A stretch of DNA of 64,000 bases from contig MGPQ01000005.1 in NCBI GenBank assembly GCA_001797465.1, positions 1-64,000 of the forward strand, written 5' to 3'. Under the pieces are notes generated by a model. That model saw only the letters and a program-made list of their open reading frames with translations, had not been told where the DNA came from and did not search any database. The position numbers were made by a program, and so were the translations under genes. The DNA comes from Deltaproteobacteria bacterium GWB2_55_19 (GTDB taxonomy: Bacteria > Desulfobacterota > GWC2-55-46). Positions 26,292-36,128 of this stretch are shown here, piece after piece; the stretch's first letter is position 1, and the number at the start of each line of letters is the position of its first letter.

Positions 26292-27170
26292 ATGGCCCTA
26301 CTCAAAGTCTTATCAGTCGTATTCCCTGTCTTCTGCATCATTGGCCTGGGCTATCTCTTTGCCAGGTTCAAAAAAATAAGCCTTGAGCCTATTATCGAGA
26401 TACTCCTCTATCTCACCATACCCGCGCTCGTAATTTCCTCGCTCTCCAGGAAAAAACTCATATTCGACGACCTCGCTACGGTCTCGGTCGCCGCGCTCAT
26501 CGTCGTCCTCGGCACCGGGGCCATAGCCTTCGCCTATCTATCGGTCAAAAAAAGGAAGGACCTCCGGGGCTTTTATCTGCCTACGATGTTCATGAACTCC
26601 GGGAACATGTCGTTTCCGCTCGCCCTCCTCGCCTTCGGGCAGGAGGGGCTGACCGTCGCGATACTCTATTACATCGCGATAAGCCTCCTCGTCTATTCGC
26701 TCGGCATATACATCGCCAAGGGCAAGGGCGGGCTCTCCGAGATGTTCAAGCTCCCGCTCATATACGCGTCCGTCATCGGGCTCGCCCTGAACTTCGGCAA
26801 CATCGAGATACCCTCGCCGCTTCTTACGACCTTCGACATGCTCGGCGCCGCGACGATCCCGATCATGCAGGTGAGCCTCGGATACAGACTGCATTCGGCG
26901 AAGCTCCAGTACCCGGGGATGTCGATAGCGGGCTCCGTCATCAGGATAGGCGGCGGGTTGGCGATAGGATGGCTCGTCGTGACCGCGCTCGGGATAGAGG
27001 GGTTGAACGGGAAGATCATACTCCTGTCCTCAGGGATGCCTTCTGCCGTCATTAATTTTGTCGTAAGCCACCGCTACAACGTGAACAGCGACCTTGTAGC
27101 CTCGACCGTCGCGCTTTCCACCATTTTCAGTATTGTTACTACCCCGCTCCTTCTCCTATGGATAATGTAG
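26292..27170 (+). CDS. AEC-family transporter (auxin efflux carrier type)
   Basis: This 292-residue inner-membrane protein has about ten helices in two inverted halves, starting LLKVLSVVFPVFCIIGLGYLFARF. It has the family pattern of a polar break in the fourth helix (MFMNSGNMSFPLALLAFG) and its counterpart late in the protein (SSGMPSAVINFVVSHRYN). AEC carriers export or import organic acids such as malate, or auxin-like compounds in plants. The substrate here is unknown. It sits between pycAB and a deacetylase gene without clear coupling to either. Confidence 0.9.
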   Translation: MALLKVLSVVFPVFCIIGLGYLFARFKKISLEPIIEILLYLTIPALVISSLSRKKLIFDDLATVSVAALIVVLGTGAIAFAYLSVKKRKDLRGFYLPTMFMNSGNMSFPLALLAFGQEGLTVAILYYIAISLLVYSLGIYIAKGKGGLSEMFKLPLIYASVIGLALNFGNIEIPSPLLTTFDMLGAATIPIMQVSLGYRLHSAKLQYPGMSIAGSVIRIGGGLAIGWLVVTALGIEGLNGKIILLSSGMPSAVINFVVSHRYNVNSDLVASTVALSTIFSIVTTPLLLLWIM

Positions 27171-27206
27171 GCGGCTAACCTGTATGCCGCCGGAAAGGCC
27201 GCCCGT

Positions 27207-28139
27207 ATGCCGAAAAAAAACCTTATCGCCATTACCCTCCTTTTCCTCGCTTTCGCCTTTGTAGACATATCCCTTGCCGCAACCATCGCAAACCTGAGCC
27301 CCGTATTCAAGCCTTACAGGGACGCGAACAAAGGGATAAAGATCGCCATAAGGAGCTTTGAAGAGGACGGCCACGCGCGCCTCGTCTCCCTCGACCCCGA
27401 GACATTCACGACAGAGGTCGTCGATGAGGGGGCGATTTCTTTTGCAGACGTAAAGACAACTGAATGGAAAGGGACGCGGTTCATTCATGCTTTGCATAAG
27501 TACACGGCCCCTGTCGCTGGCTTTGAGAACCAGGGTATGAGGTCGGCTGAGGTAAAAAAAGGCGGGTTGTTTTTGACAATGGACCTCTGCCCTTCGACAA
27601 AGGGGTTTGATAGAGATGCCTTTGAGGCGACTGAGGCCCTTGGGACGCCCGCGCCGATAGCCATCGCCGTAAGCGGGCTCTGGATAGAGCGGCACCGGGA
27701 GGAGTTCGATTGGATAAGAAGGGAAGAGTCCGAAGGCAGGCTCGCAATCACATGGATGAACCACTCGTACTCGCACCCGTTTGACAGGCTCAGGGAGCCG
27801 AAGGAGAACTTCTTGCTTACGCCGGGCGTGGATTTTGAAGACGAGGTTTTGAGGAACGAAACGCTCCTCCTGGAGAACGGAGTAACGCCCGCGCCTTTCT
27901 TCCGCTTTCCGGGGCTCATATCTGACGCGAGCCTGCTTGAGAAACTTAAGGCGCTCTCGCTCATACCCATAGGCGCTAACGCGTGGCTCGCCAAGGGCGA
28001 GAGGCCGCGCAATGGGTCTTTTATCCTCGTCCACGGGAACGGCAACGAGGAGGGCGGGATTGAGAAGTTGCTAAAGTTCTACGGGGAGAACAAGGGGGTG
28101 AGGCTCCTGCCTTTGAAGGAGGCGTTCGAGCGCAAATGA
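27207..28139 (+). CDS. Secreted polysaccharide deacetylase-like protein (NodB fold)
   Basis: This 310-residue protein has a signal peptide (about 1-24, ITLLFLAFAFVDISLA). It carries NodB-type metal motifs: LTMDLCPS with the first Asp, NHSYSHPFD with the HxxxH pair, and FFRFPG, the arginine-proline motif. It should de-N-acetylate a glycan outside the inner membrane. The preceding domain of about 80 residues (RSFEEDGHARLVSLDPE) is not recognised. It follows the AEC gene by 36 bases. The divergent metal motifs make the precise substrate uncertain. Confidence 0.8.
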   Translation: MPKKNLIAITLLFLAFAFVDISLAATIANLSPVFKPYRDANKGIKIAIRSFEEDGHARLVSLDPETFTTEVVDEGAISFADVKTTEWKGTRFIHALHKYTAPVAGFENQGMRSAEVKKGGLFLTMDLCPSTKGFDRDAFEATEALGTPAPIAIAVSGLWIERHREEFDWIRREESEGRLAITWMNHSYSHPFDRLREPKENFLLTPGVDFEDEVLRNETLLLENGVTPAPFFRFPGLISDASLLEKLKALSLIPIGANAWLAKGERPRNGSFILVHGNGNEEGGIEKLLKFYGENKGVRLLPLKEAFERK

Positions 28140-28228
28140 ACAGGCGGGGCCGGAAAACCCCGCCTGTCGGATATCATGGACATACATCCCCCTTTTCTAA
28201 AGGGGAATTGAGGGGGATTTGATAACCC

Positions 28229-28750
28229 TTACCCTATCTTAAGCTCCGTCTCAAGCGGTATCGGGTTCGTGAGACAATAGACAGCGGGGCATCTTTCTTT
28301 CGAGAGCTCTTCGAGGGCGCGGAGCTTTTCAGCCGGCGCGTCGGACTCCACAAATAGCGTGAACCTGACCTTCTCGGCTATCGGGTTATCGGAGAGGCCG
28401 AATACGCGCGAAAAGTCTATCGAGCTCTCGGCGACGACCTTAAGTTTCTTTAAAGTTATCCCTTCCATCGCGGCCATCGTCGCGAATGTCGCGGCGTAGC
28501 AGGACGCTGAGCCGTAGAGGCAGTATATCATCGGCCCGGGCTGGGTCCCTCCGCCGCCAAGAAACGACGGCTGGTCCGCCTCAAGCGTAATTTTGCCGCC
28601 CTCGAACTGGACAGTCGCCCTGAACTGGCTCCCGGCCCCGAGGTTCCACTCCCCTTCTATCCTGTTTACCTTCTTCGCCTTGGAGAGGTCCTTGCTGACG
28701 TCCGCTATTGTCGCCTTTATCTTTTCAACATTGATATTGTTCGTCCCCAT
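28229..28750 (-). CDS. OsmC/Ohr-family protein
   Basis: This 173-residue cytosolic protein has the two reactive cysteines of the OsmC family: SCYAATFATMAAMEGI in the central helix, and ERCPAVYCLTNPIP near the C terminus. Members reduce organic hydroperoxides, though many OsmC-like proteins have unproven activity. AAGGAGG precedes the ATG. It lies 17 bases after selD and is the last gene of the selB-ydcF-selD-osmC run. Its cysteines are coded by Cys codons, so it is not a selenoprotein. Confidence 0.88.
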   Translation of the reverse strand: MGTNNINVEKIKATIADVSKDLSKAKKVNRIEGEWNLGAGSQFRATVQFEGGKITLEADQPSFLGGGGTQPGPMIYCLYGSASCYAATFATMAAMEGITLKKLKVVAESSIDFSRVFGLSDNPIAEKVRFTLFVESDAPAEKLRALEELSKERCPAVYCLTNPIPLETELKIG

Positions 28751-28767
28751 TACGGCCTCCTTAAAGG

Positions 28768-29811
28768 TTATTCTATGTATATCCGAACCCTGCTTTTTGC
28801 AACTACGATCCCCACCCTGAAGGCGTCGACCTTTTCTCTCAGCTTTTCAATAAACGCCGTCGCCTCCTCCTCGCGTATCGCGATAAGGAGCCCGCCCGAG
28901 GTCTGCGGGTCGTAAAGGACTAATTCGAGCCCCTCAGGCACTGACGCGCCGACCTCGACCTCCGGCCTTAAATACTCCCTGTTCGTAAGCAGAGTCCTCG
29001 GCCTGCACGACTTTTTAGCGACGAACTGCAATGCGCCAGGAAAGACCCTGACCGATGGCGCGTCTATTCTGATGGAAACGCCGGAGCCCTTCGCCATCTC
29101 CATCGCGTGGCCTATAAGACCGTAGCCTGTCACATCCGTGCAGGCGCTCGCGCCGAACTCTACCATGCAGGCGGAGGCGTGGCTGTTAAGAGCCCTCATG
29201 GAATCGAAGACCGCTTGCGCCTCCTCCTCGCGCATCTTCCCTGCCTTTATCGCGCTCGTAATAACGCCGGTGCCGATGGGCTTTGTTAGAATCAGCGCGT
29301 CTCCGGGCCTCGCGCCGGAGTTCGTAACTATCTTGTCTGGATGCCCAAAACCTGTAATAGACAGACCATATTTTATTTCGCTGTCCTCAATGGAATGTCC
29401 GCCTACAAGGAGTACCCCGGCCTCGTTCAGCTTCGATAAACTCCCTTTGAGTATCTCGTTCAATACATCAAATGTGAGCCCCTTAGGGAAGCATACGATG
29501 TTCATCGCGAGCCTCGGCGTGCCGCCCATGGCGTAGACGTCGCTTAAGGCGTTGGCCGCGGCTATCTCTCCAAAGGTGAACGGGTCGTCCACGATAGCCG
29601 GAAAAAAATCAACGGTTGAGATCACCGCAGTATCGTCGGACAAACGATAGACCCCCGCGTCGTCGGCGGTCTCGATGCCTACAAGAAGGTCTTTATCTTT
29701 TACGACTGGCAGCTGATGCAGTACCTGCATCAGGGCGTCCTGGCCTATTTTGGCCGCTCAACCGGCGCAACTCGCCCAGCTTGTGAGCTTTATCTTTCTT
29801 CCGGGACTCAA
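28768..29811 (-). CDS. selD: Selenide, water dikinase, itself a selenoprotein (in-frame UGA at codon 18)
   Basis: SelD makes selenophosphate from selenide and ATP for selenocysteine and selenouridine synthesis. Without recoding the frame begins at an internal methionine (MQVLHQLPVV, 29730) and lacks the essential N-terminal loop. Reading upstream through TGA (29758-29760) restores LTSWASCAGUAAKIGQDAL, with U exactly at the catalytic Cys/Sec site. The start is a TTG at 29811 with GGAG five bases before it, giving 347 residues. The core signatures (DDAGVY, TVDFFPAIVDDP, SDVYAMGG) follow. A hairpin just after the UGA and the nearby selB support recoding. It lies 25 bases after ydcF. Confidence 0.93.
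29713..29760 (-). promoter_or_regulatory. UGA codon and bacterial SECIS-like hairpin in selD
   Basis: On the minus strand the UGA (29760-29758) is followed 24 bases later by a perfect nine-pair hairpin, CTGATGCAG / CTGCATCAG, with loop GTA (29713-29733). A stem-loop close behind the UGA with G and U at the loop start is what SelB of bacteria recognises. Confidence 0.8.
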
Positions 29812-29836
29812 AAGCGCTCCTTTCCCGTATCAGTTT

Positions 29837-30526
29837 CTATATATATCCGTAAACCTTATAGAGCGCAAGGGCCGCGTACTCCCAGAGGACCTCCCGGAAG
29901 AGCGACAGGCGGTCGAGCGCGCCGCTCCTTTGCGCCGTATAGTCGTCTACGGGCGCGGCGTCGCAGTCGAGCTTAAGGGCCTTTGAGACCAAAAGCGCCC
30001 TCAACATGTGCGTAGGGGATGTGACGAGGATGCACTTTTTAAGCCCCTTGTCGCTCATGTACGCGTTTATGTTCCTCAAGTTCTCGTATGTGTTCGTTGA
30101 CGCTGGGTCCGCCTCAACCGCCTCATCCGACATACCGAATATGAGGGAGGTGTCCCTCATTATCTCTGACTCCTGTATCCCTATGGAGACAGCGCGGTCG
30201 CGCATGAATACCGTGTGCATGAGCTTCTTCGACGGCTCGATGATCGTCCCGCCAGAAAATATTATCCTCGGCGCGTTGCCGGATTTAAAGAGTATCAGAC
30301 CCTTTATGAGCCTCTCGCTCGATGCCGCGCCGAGGACGCCGTTCCTGTACGCGCCGCCTCCGAGTACGGCTATTATATCGGCCGCGCCCGGCTCAGGGTG
30401 GCGAAGGATGAGTGTGCTCGCCGCGAAGTTAGCCACAGGCGTGTACATGATTATAAGGAAGGCGGCCGTGAAAGCTGACGAGAACCACCTGATGAATCTA
30501 CTCAGCCACTTGAACCTGTCAGGCAA
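29837..30526 (-). CDS. YdcF/SanA-type DUF218 membrane protein
   Basis: This 229-residue protein has one N-terminal membrane helix (FSSAFTAAFLIIMYTPVANF, about 16-35). The DUF218 domain follows, with IIAVLGGGAYRNG, the SERLIKGLILFKSG block and VTSPTHMLRALLV. YdcF, SanA and ElyC relatives bind nucleotide-like ligands or act in envelope integrity; the reaction is not known. A TTG start follows a GGAGAGGGGG run. It lies between selB and selD in the same operon. A link to selenium use is suggested only by position. Confidence 0.85.
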   Translation of the reverse strand: MPDRFKWLSRFIRWFSSAFTAAFLIIMYTPVANFAASTLILRHPEPGAADIIAVLGGGAYRNGVLGAASSERLIKGLILFKSGNAPRIIFSGGTIIEPSKKLMHTVFMRDRAVSIGIQESEIMRDTSLIFGMSDEAVEADPASTNTYENLRNINAYMSDKGLKKCILVTSPTHMLRALLVSKALKLDCDAAPVDDYTAQRSGALDRLSLFREVLWEYAALALYKVYGYI

Positions 30527-30543
30527 TATATTGCCCCCTCTCC

Positions 30544-32451
30544 TTATTTACGGAGTACCCGCAAGTCCCCCTGGCGAAGCGTGAACCGCTCCCTGTCGAA
30601 GTGCTCGAGTATCTCTATGGCGAGTTTTCTGCCGCACCCGATAGCGTCCCTGAACTCCGCGGCCTTTATCGGGCCATTTGCGCCTATATGAAGGACGAGC
30701 CTTTCGCGCGCGGTCTGCAAATCAGCGCCTGAGAGGAAGCTCTCCTCCTTAAGCCTTATTATGGAACCCTTTTTAAAAAGAAAGTTCATCACCCTGGAGG
30801 TGTCGTCTTTCTTGAACTTGAGCTTTGCGATATCCTCCTTGTGGGGCGGTAAAAACGGAGTGCGGAAAAGCGCGAGTATCTCTCTCTCGATATCGGCGTC
30901 CTTTCCTGATGAGCCTGGAGTGTGCCAAGGGAGCGCAAGCGCGGAGGCGTCCCGCTTAAGGGCCTTTGAAGAGACGAGCCCCTCGCAGAACCCTTTCAGG
31001 AAAAGCCGCTCCTTAAGCGCCGGGAGCCCCGTATCTTTTTTGAGGGCCGAAAATATCGCGTCCTCGCTTAAGCCCGCATCCATCGGGCGCGCCGCGTGAT
31101 GGGCGGCGACGGACTCGACGATCTTTTTTCTCAGAGACCCGGCCCTCTCCGTGTCAACTACGAAGCCGCCCGTCTCCTCGTACGCATCTCCCAGCGCCTC
31201 GCTCAACGCTTTTTCAGAGAGGTTCAACATGAGACGGGCCTTCTGCGCGTCGACCGCCGCCCTCTCCCCCATGAGCGCGCGGAGGGCGGAAGAGTCAGAC
31301 TGGCCGCAGGGCGGCAAAAGTTTTTTCATCTTTGGCGCTAACGAGGCATCGAGATACGGGAATACGACAATCCCTCCCCCGACGGTCGCATTCCTCGAAG
31401 GGTCCCTTATTATGAACCTGTCCCCGCGGAGCATGAGGAGCGGCTTTTTAAGGATAAGCCTGCCGAAGGCCTTTCCGTCGTTTACGGCAACAAGACGGAT
31501 GACCGCGAGTGTCTCGTCAGTCAGGTGGTGCACCTTTACGATGGCGCGGTCTTTCAAGGGCACTTTAGACTTGCTATCACAAAGGAACTCGAACGAGCAG
31601 TCGACGATAAGGCCTTTAGCGGCCCTGTCCATAAACGGTTTGAGCCCGGCGGAACAGAGGAGCGCCCCCCTCCCTATCTCCCTGTGGTTCAAGCCCCCTA
31701 TATTTAACGCGGCGCGCTCTCCAGAGGATACGGCGTGCGCGTCCATGTGCATCGACTGTATGCCGCGCACCTTTACGACAGCGCCGGATGGAAATGAAAG
31801 TACCTCATCCCCCTTTTTAACCCCGCCAGAGGCGACGGTCCCGGTAACGACAGTGCCGAAGCCCTTTATCGCAAAGGACCTGTCGATCGGGAGCCTGAAA
31901 AAAGGCCCGCTCCCCCTATCTTCGGTCTTAACGGCCATTTCGCTTATCAGCGACTTAAGTGCCTCCATCCCTTCCCCTGTCACCGTAGAGACAGGCGCGA
32001 CCGGCGCGCCTTCAAGCGTAGTCCCTCTTACAAGCGCGGAGACTGCTTTCCTTACCTCCCCTACCCTCTCGACCGTCACGAGGTCGCATTTTGTGATGAC
32101 TATTATGCCGTCACGCACCCCGAGGAGCCGGACGATGTCGAGGTGCTCCCTCGTCTGAGGCATGACCCCGTCGTCCGCCGCCATGACGAAGAGGACGAAA
32201 TCTATGCCAGTGACCCCGGCGAGCATATTCCTTATGAAACGCTCGTGGCCCGGGACGTCGACTATGGCGGCCCTGCGCTTCTCGCCATTGTGGATAAACT
32301 CCATGTGGGCAAACCCCAGGTCTATGGTCAGCCCGCGCCTCTTTTCCTCAGAGAGCCTGTCGGTATCCATGCCGGTCAGTGCCTTTACGAGAGAGGTCTT
32401 CCCGTGGTCGACGTGCCCTGCTGTCCCGATTATCGCTGTGCGTTCAGACAA
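30544..32451 (-). CDS. selB: Selenocysteine-specific elongation factor SelB
   Basis: SelB brings Sec-tRNA to the ribosome at UGA codons with a SECIS hairpin. The GTPase domain has G1 [13 protein letters not shown], the [12 protein letters not shown] switch and TKCD. Domains II-III follow, and the C-terminal winged-helix repeats that bind the SECIS RNA occupy the last 250 residues ([20 protein letters not shown]). I place the start at a TTG before [16 protein letters not shown] because GAGGGG lies just upstream; the frame is open to an ATG at 32550. The 635 residues match the family. It heads the operon containing the Sec-encoded selD and is divergent from the hydrogenase genes. Confidence 0.92.
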   Translation of the reverse strand: MSERTAIIGTAGHVDHGKTSLVKALTGMDTDRLSEEKRRGLTIDLGFAHMEFIHNGEKRRAAIVDVPGHERFIRNMLAGVTGIDFVLFVMAADDGVMPQTREHLDIVRLLGVRDGIIVITKCDLVTVERVGEVRKAVSALVRGTTLEGAPVAPVSTVTGEGMEALKSLISEMAVKTEDRGSGPFFRLPIDRSFAIKGFGTVVTGTVASGGVKKGDEVLSFPSGAVVKVRGIQSMHMDAHAVSSGERAALNIGGLNHREIGRGALLCSAGLKPFMDRAAKGLIVDCSFEFLCDSKSKVPLKDRAIVKVHHLTDETLAVIRLVAVNDGKAFGRLILKKPLLMLRGDRFIIRDPSRNATVGGGIVVFPYLDASLAPKMKKLLPPCGQSDSSALRALMGERAAVDAQKARLMLNLSEKALSEALGDAYEETGGFVVDTERAGSLRKKIVESVAAHHAARPMDAGLSEDAIFSALKKDTGLPALKERLFLKGFCEGLVSSKALKRDASALALPWHTPGSSGKDADIEREILALFRTPFLPPHKEDIAKLKFKKDDTSRVMNFLFKKGSIIRLKEESFLSGADLQTARERLVLHIGANGPIKAAEFRDAIGCGRKLAIEILEHFDRERFTLRQGDLRVLRK

Positions 32452-32622
32452 ATGCCCCTCTTTAAGGGAAGGATTTAAGTAATTATTCGAAATATAAGAT
32501 AAAATATCCCTTATAAGGGTGGTTTGTCCAGAGGCATTTTTTGTTTTCACAGCCTGTACCGTATGATATGCTTTTTAAGTAATCTTAAGCGCCTGGCAAT
32601 TCAAAATGGTGGTTCAGACCTT

Positions 32623-33381
32623 ATGGAAAAAAAAGAACTCCCGAGGCTCGCCTTCTTCTCCTTCACCTGCTGTGAAGGGTGCCAGCTCGTGGTATTGAGT
32701 TGCGAAGACGAGCTCCCCGACATATTGAGCCTCGTAAAGATCGTCAACTTCAGGGAGGCGATGGACCAGAAGTCCGACGTCTACGACATCGCCTTTGTCG
32801 AGGGGTCGATAACGAAAGCGGAAGAGGTAAGGAAGCTCAAGAAGATACGCAAAAACGCGCGGGTCGTCGTCGCCCTCGGCGCGTGCTCCTCTACCGGCGG
32901 CCTTAACTGTCTTAAGAACCGCTGGCCCATGGAAGAGGTGAAGAAAGAGGTCTACGGAAAGGACGCTCTCCGGTCCGAGCTGTTCGCGACGCTCCCCACC
33001 CGCGCCATAGACGAGATAATACAGGTAGACTACTACCTCCACGGCTGTCCGATATCGAAAAAGGAATTCCTGAATCTTACGACCTCGCTCCTCCTCGGGA
33101 AAAGGCCCGACACAACCAACCACCCTGTCTGCGTGGACTGCAAGATGGCCGGAAACACCTGCGTCTTTGAGAAAGACATGACCTGCGTGGGGCCGATAAC
33201 GCGCGCGGGATGCGACGCTATTTGCGTCACCTACGGAGCGATATGCTGGGGTTGCAGGGGGCTCGTCGACAACCCGAACACGGACGCCCACGCCGAGACC
33301 TTGAAGAGACACGGGTTGACGGCAGACGCGGTCATGAGGAAGTTCAGCCTCTACGGGACCTGCAAGACGCGTAAGTGCTGA
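32623..33381 (+). CDS. NiFe hydrogenase small subunit, group 3-like
   Basis: This 252-residue cytosolic Fe-S subunit passes electrons to and from the catalytic large subunit. The proximal-cluster ligands appear in FTCCEGCQLV, GACSSTGGL and LHGCPISKKEF. A cysteine-rich C terminus follows (CVDCKMAGNTC, CVGPITRAGC, CWGCRG), as in F420-non-reducing and sulfhydrogenase delta-type subunits. There is no Tat signal, so it is not periplasmic. The ATG before EKKELPRL is preferred to an upstream in-frame ATG because homology starts there. It is followed 55 bases later by the large subunit. Confidence 0.88.
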   Translation: MEKKELPRLAFFSFTCCEGCQLVVLSCEDELPDILSLVKIVNFREAMDQKSDVYDIAFVEGSITKAEEVRKLKKIRKNARVVVALGACSSTGGLNCLKNRWPMEEVKKEVYGKDALRSELFATLPTRAIDEIIQVDYYLHGCPISKKEFLNLTTSLLLGKRPDTTNHPVCVDCKMAGNTCVFEKDMTCVGPITRAGCDAICVTYGAICWGCRGLVDNPNTDAHAETLKRHGLTADAVMRKFSLYGTCKTRKC

Positions 33382-33436
33382 GGCTCTGAAATCCTCCCCT
33401 TTTTATAAGGAGGGACTAAAAAGTAAAAAAGGTTTG

Positions 33437-34729
33437 ATGGCAATGAAAAAAAACCTCAACATAAAAATACACGAGATAACAAGAGTCGAGGGGCACGGCA
33501 ACATCGTCATCGACGTAAAGAACGGAAAGATAAAGGAGCTGAAACTCGAGATCATCGAGTCCCCGCGCTTCTTCGAGGCGATGCTCCGGGGCAGGCGTTA
33601 CGACGAGGCCCAGCACATAATGTCGCGCATCTGCGGGATCTGCGCCGTCAGCCACACTTCAGCGTCGCTTAAAGCCATCGAGTCAGCGATGGATATAAAG
33701 ATCTCAAAACAGGCCGAGTTGTTGCGCAAACTCGCCTTTTACGGCGAGACGCTTCAGAGCCACATACTCCACCTCTTCTTCCTCGTCCTCCCTGACCTCG
33801 CCGGGGTCGGCTCCATAGTCCCGCTCCTCGCCTCTCACCCCGAGTTGGCGAGGACCGGGCTCGAGCTTAAGAGGCTCGCTAACGACATCTGCGCGGTAGT
33901 CGGAGGCAGGCACATTCAACCCATATCCCTCTTTCCCGGAGGGGTCGTGCACACGCCGAAGCCGAAGGAATTAAAGAGGCTCAGGGAGGCGCTTGCCGGG
34001 TCTTTCGAGGGGCTCGATAGGATGCTCGCATTCCTTAACGACCACCCGGTCCAGGAATTTAATTTGAAGCGCGAGTACATCTCTTTAAAGGACAGGGGCG
34101 AGTACGGGCTCTATAATGGGGACCCGGTATCCTCCAACGGATACGCCTTCAAGCCCGAGAGCTACACGAAGAAGATAAAGGAGTATGTCGTCGAGCACTC
34201 AGCGGCAAAGCACGCCAGGACCAAGGGGACTTTCATGGTGGGGGCGTTGGCCCGCCTCAACAACAGCTTCAGACAATTGAGCCCCAGGGCAAAGGCGGCG
34301 GCTAAGAAGGCGAAACTCACGGTCCCGTCTTACAACCCGTTCCTCAATAACATCGCGCAGCTCGTCGAGTGCTATCACTCGACCGAAAAAGCCATATCCG
34401 TCATAGATAAGCTCCTCCTCATGGGGCCAAAACCTGAGCCCGTGAAGAAGCCAAAGGCCTGGGGGCGCGGCTTCGGGGTCGTCGAGGCCCCAAGGGGAAC
34501 GCTCTACCACGAGTACAAGATAAATAAAAACGGGCTGATCGAAAAGGCGGTCTGCATCATACCTACGGCGCAGAACCTCCGCTCGATAGAAGACGACCTC
34601 CGCTCGTTCGTGCCTGAACTCCTCGGCAGACCAAAGGCCGAGATAGCCCGCGCAGTCGAAGCGCTTGTCCGCGCATACGACCCCTGCATATCCTGCTCCA
34701 CCCACATCATGGACGTGAAGTTCGCTTAA
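33437..34729 (+). CDS. NiFe hydrogenase large subunit, group 3-like
   Basis: This 430-residue catalytic subunit oxidises or evolves H2 in the cytosol. The Ni ligands are present in L1 RICGICAVSHTSAS and L2 DPCISCSTH. The L2 cysteines are Cys codons, so this is not a NiFeSe enzyme despite the nearby selB. Seven residues (IMDVKFA) follow the L2 histidine, consistent with removal by a maturation protease. No diaphorase, FrhB-like or Hdr partner gene follows, which is unusual for group 3 complexes, so the physiological electron partner must be elsewhere. The true ATG is three bases after a TTG codon. Confidence 0.92.
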   Translation: MAMKKNLNIKIHEITRVEGHGNIVIDVKNGKIKELKLEIIESPRFFEAMLRGRRYDEAQHIMSRICGICAVSHTSASLKAIESAMDIKISKQAELLRKLAFYGETLQSHILHLFFLVLPDLAGVGSIVPLLASHPELARTGLELKRLANDICAVVGGRHIQPISLFPGGVVHTPKPKELKRLREALAGSFEGLDRMLAFLNDHPVQEFNLKREYISLKDRGEYGLYNGDPVSSNGYAFKPESYTKKIKEYVVEHSAAKHARTKGTFMVGALARLNNSFRQLSPRAKAAAKKAKLTVPSYNPFLNNIAQLVECYHSTEKAISVIDKLLLMGPKPEPVKKPKAWGRGFGVVEAPRGTLYHEYKINKNGLIEKAVCIIPTAQNLRSIEDDLRSFVPELLGRPKAEIARAVEALVRAYDPCISCSTHIMDVKFA

Positions 34730-34848
34730 TGCCGCGCCCCTTCTAAAGCCCTTGTAAATTCAATCCCTGTATAGTATTATTGATTTTTCTAGCCTCTTGG
34801 CCCATTAACGGCTTTCCTTCTGAAAAAGGTTTCAGGCCCCTTTCCCCG

Positions 34849-35946
34849 ATGCAGATTAACATAGCCCCAAAATACATACTGGATAAGACGCTCGAGCGTA
34901 AGAAAAAGGACGCTTACAGGCCGGAGTACATCGACTTGAAGGCGATGCTCAAAGAAATACTGACGCTCGCCAACAGGTTCGTGCCGTCCGAATCCGGCTC
35001 CATACTCCTCGACGACCCGATACTCAACCAGAACAGGCAGAAGGCGGGGGTCCTTCATTTTGTAGCCTGCTTCGGCAAGGGCTCTGCCGCCCTCATGGAG
35101 ACGATGCTCCCTGTGAAGATAGGCATAGCAGGCCGCACCTACACCTCCGGCAGGGTATACATAAGCAAGAGCGCGCGTGAGGACAAACACTTCTTCCCGG
35201 CGATGGACCAGAAGACCAAGTTCGTCACCAAGTCCATAGTATGCGCCCCTATAAGGATAAAGGGCGCGACCATCGGTGTAATAGAGCTCATAAACAGGAT
35301 AGACCGCGTAAACTACGACCAGGCGGACTTGAACCTCCTTAAGATATTCGCCGAGTACACCTCGACCCTCATCCAGAACCTGCTCGACGCCAGGCGTTTC
35401 GGCGAGCTCTCCATAAGGGACAACCTGACCGGCCTCTATAACGACAGGTACTTCTACGACAGGCTCACAAAGGACATCTCGAAGGCGCTTAAAAAAAAGT
35501 CCGACTTAAGCCTCCTCTTCCTCGACCTCGACAGGTTCAAGGAGGTTAACGACACACACGGCCACCTGGCCGGGAGCCGGGTGCTCGTCGAAGTAGGCGC
35601 GCTGATATTCGAGTCCATCGAAAGGTTCAGGACGGCTACCGCCGCGCGGTACGGCGGGGATGAGTTCGTGGTGATGCTCCCCGGGCTCGATGCCGAGGCC
35701 GCCGGGGCGGCCGCAGAGAGGCTGAGAGCGGCTATCGAGGGGTTCACCTTCCTGAAGACCAGGTTCCACGGCGGCAGGGCGATAAGGCTCAAAGGTCAGA
35801 TAACCTGCTCCATAGGGGTTTCCACTTTAAAATCATGCGCCGCAGGGCAGATGAGGGACGTCCACGAGGCCCTCATCAAGAAGGCCGACTCGGCCATGTA
35901 CCGCTCAAAGGATTCCGGCAAGAACAGGGTCACCATAGCGGACTGA
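34849..35946 (+). CDS. GAF-GGDEF diguanylate cyclase
   Basis: This 365-residue soluble signalling protein has a GAF domain at about 30-180 (FVPSESGSILLDD, APIRIKGATIGVIELINR), then a GGDEF domain with the intact active-site motif ARYGGDEFVVML and the upstream LFLDLDRFKEVNDTHGHLAG. It should make cyclic-di-GMP in response to a GAF ligand. No RxxD inhibitory site is seen at the usual place before GGDEF. I start at MQINIAPKYILD; the frame is open to a TTG 69 bases upstream, and neither has a good ribosome site. It is a single gene. Confidence 0.9.
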   Translation: MQINIAPKYILDKTLERKKKDAYRPEYIDLKAMLKEILTLANRFVPSESGSILLDDPILNQNRQKAGVLHFVACFGKGSAALMETMLPVKIGIAGRTYTSGRVYISKSAREDKHFFPAMDQKTKFVTKSIVCAPIRIKGATIGVIELINRIDRVNYDQADLNLLKIFAEYTSTLIQNLLDARRFGELSIRDNLTGLYNDRYFYDRLTKDISKALKKKSDLSLLFLDLDRFKEVNDTHGHLAGSRVLVEVGALIFESIERFRTATAARYGGDEFVVMLPGLDAEAAGAAAERLRAAIEGFTFLKTRFHGGRAIRLKGQITCSIGVSTLKSCAAGQMRDVHEALIKKADSAMYRSKDSGKNRVTIAD

Positions 35947-36037
35947 TAATATCCCCTTTCCCTGCCCATTTGGCCAGCCAGCCACATAACCCCCTTATTT
36001 TACTTATTTTTTTCCAACCCGTCGCGTCGGCCCTCTC

Positions 36038-36066
36038 TTGACACAAAAAAACGCGGGGACTATAAT
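36038..36066 (+). promoter_or_regulatory. Consensus sigma-70 promoter of the hsp20 gene
   Basis: Perfect TTGACA and TATAAT hexamers are separated by exactly 17 bases, about 60 bases upstream of the hsp20 start. No CIRCE element is seen next to it. Confidence 0.85.
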
Positions 36067-36128
36067 ATAGTCAGGGTCAGGCGAAAAAGTGAGATGAGAG
36101 TGGAGTAGCCTCAACGGAGGTGATATAT

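Noticed and set aside
34682-34708. Selenocysteine in the hydrogenase L2 motif, suggested by adjacent selB
   Set aside because: Both L2 cysteines are TGC codons and there is no in-frame TGA.
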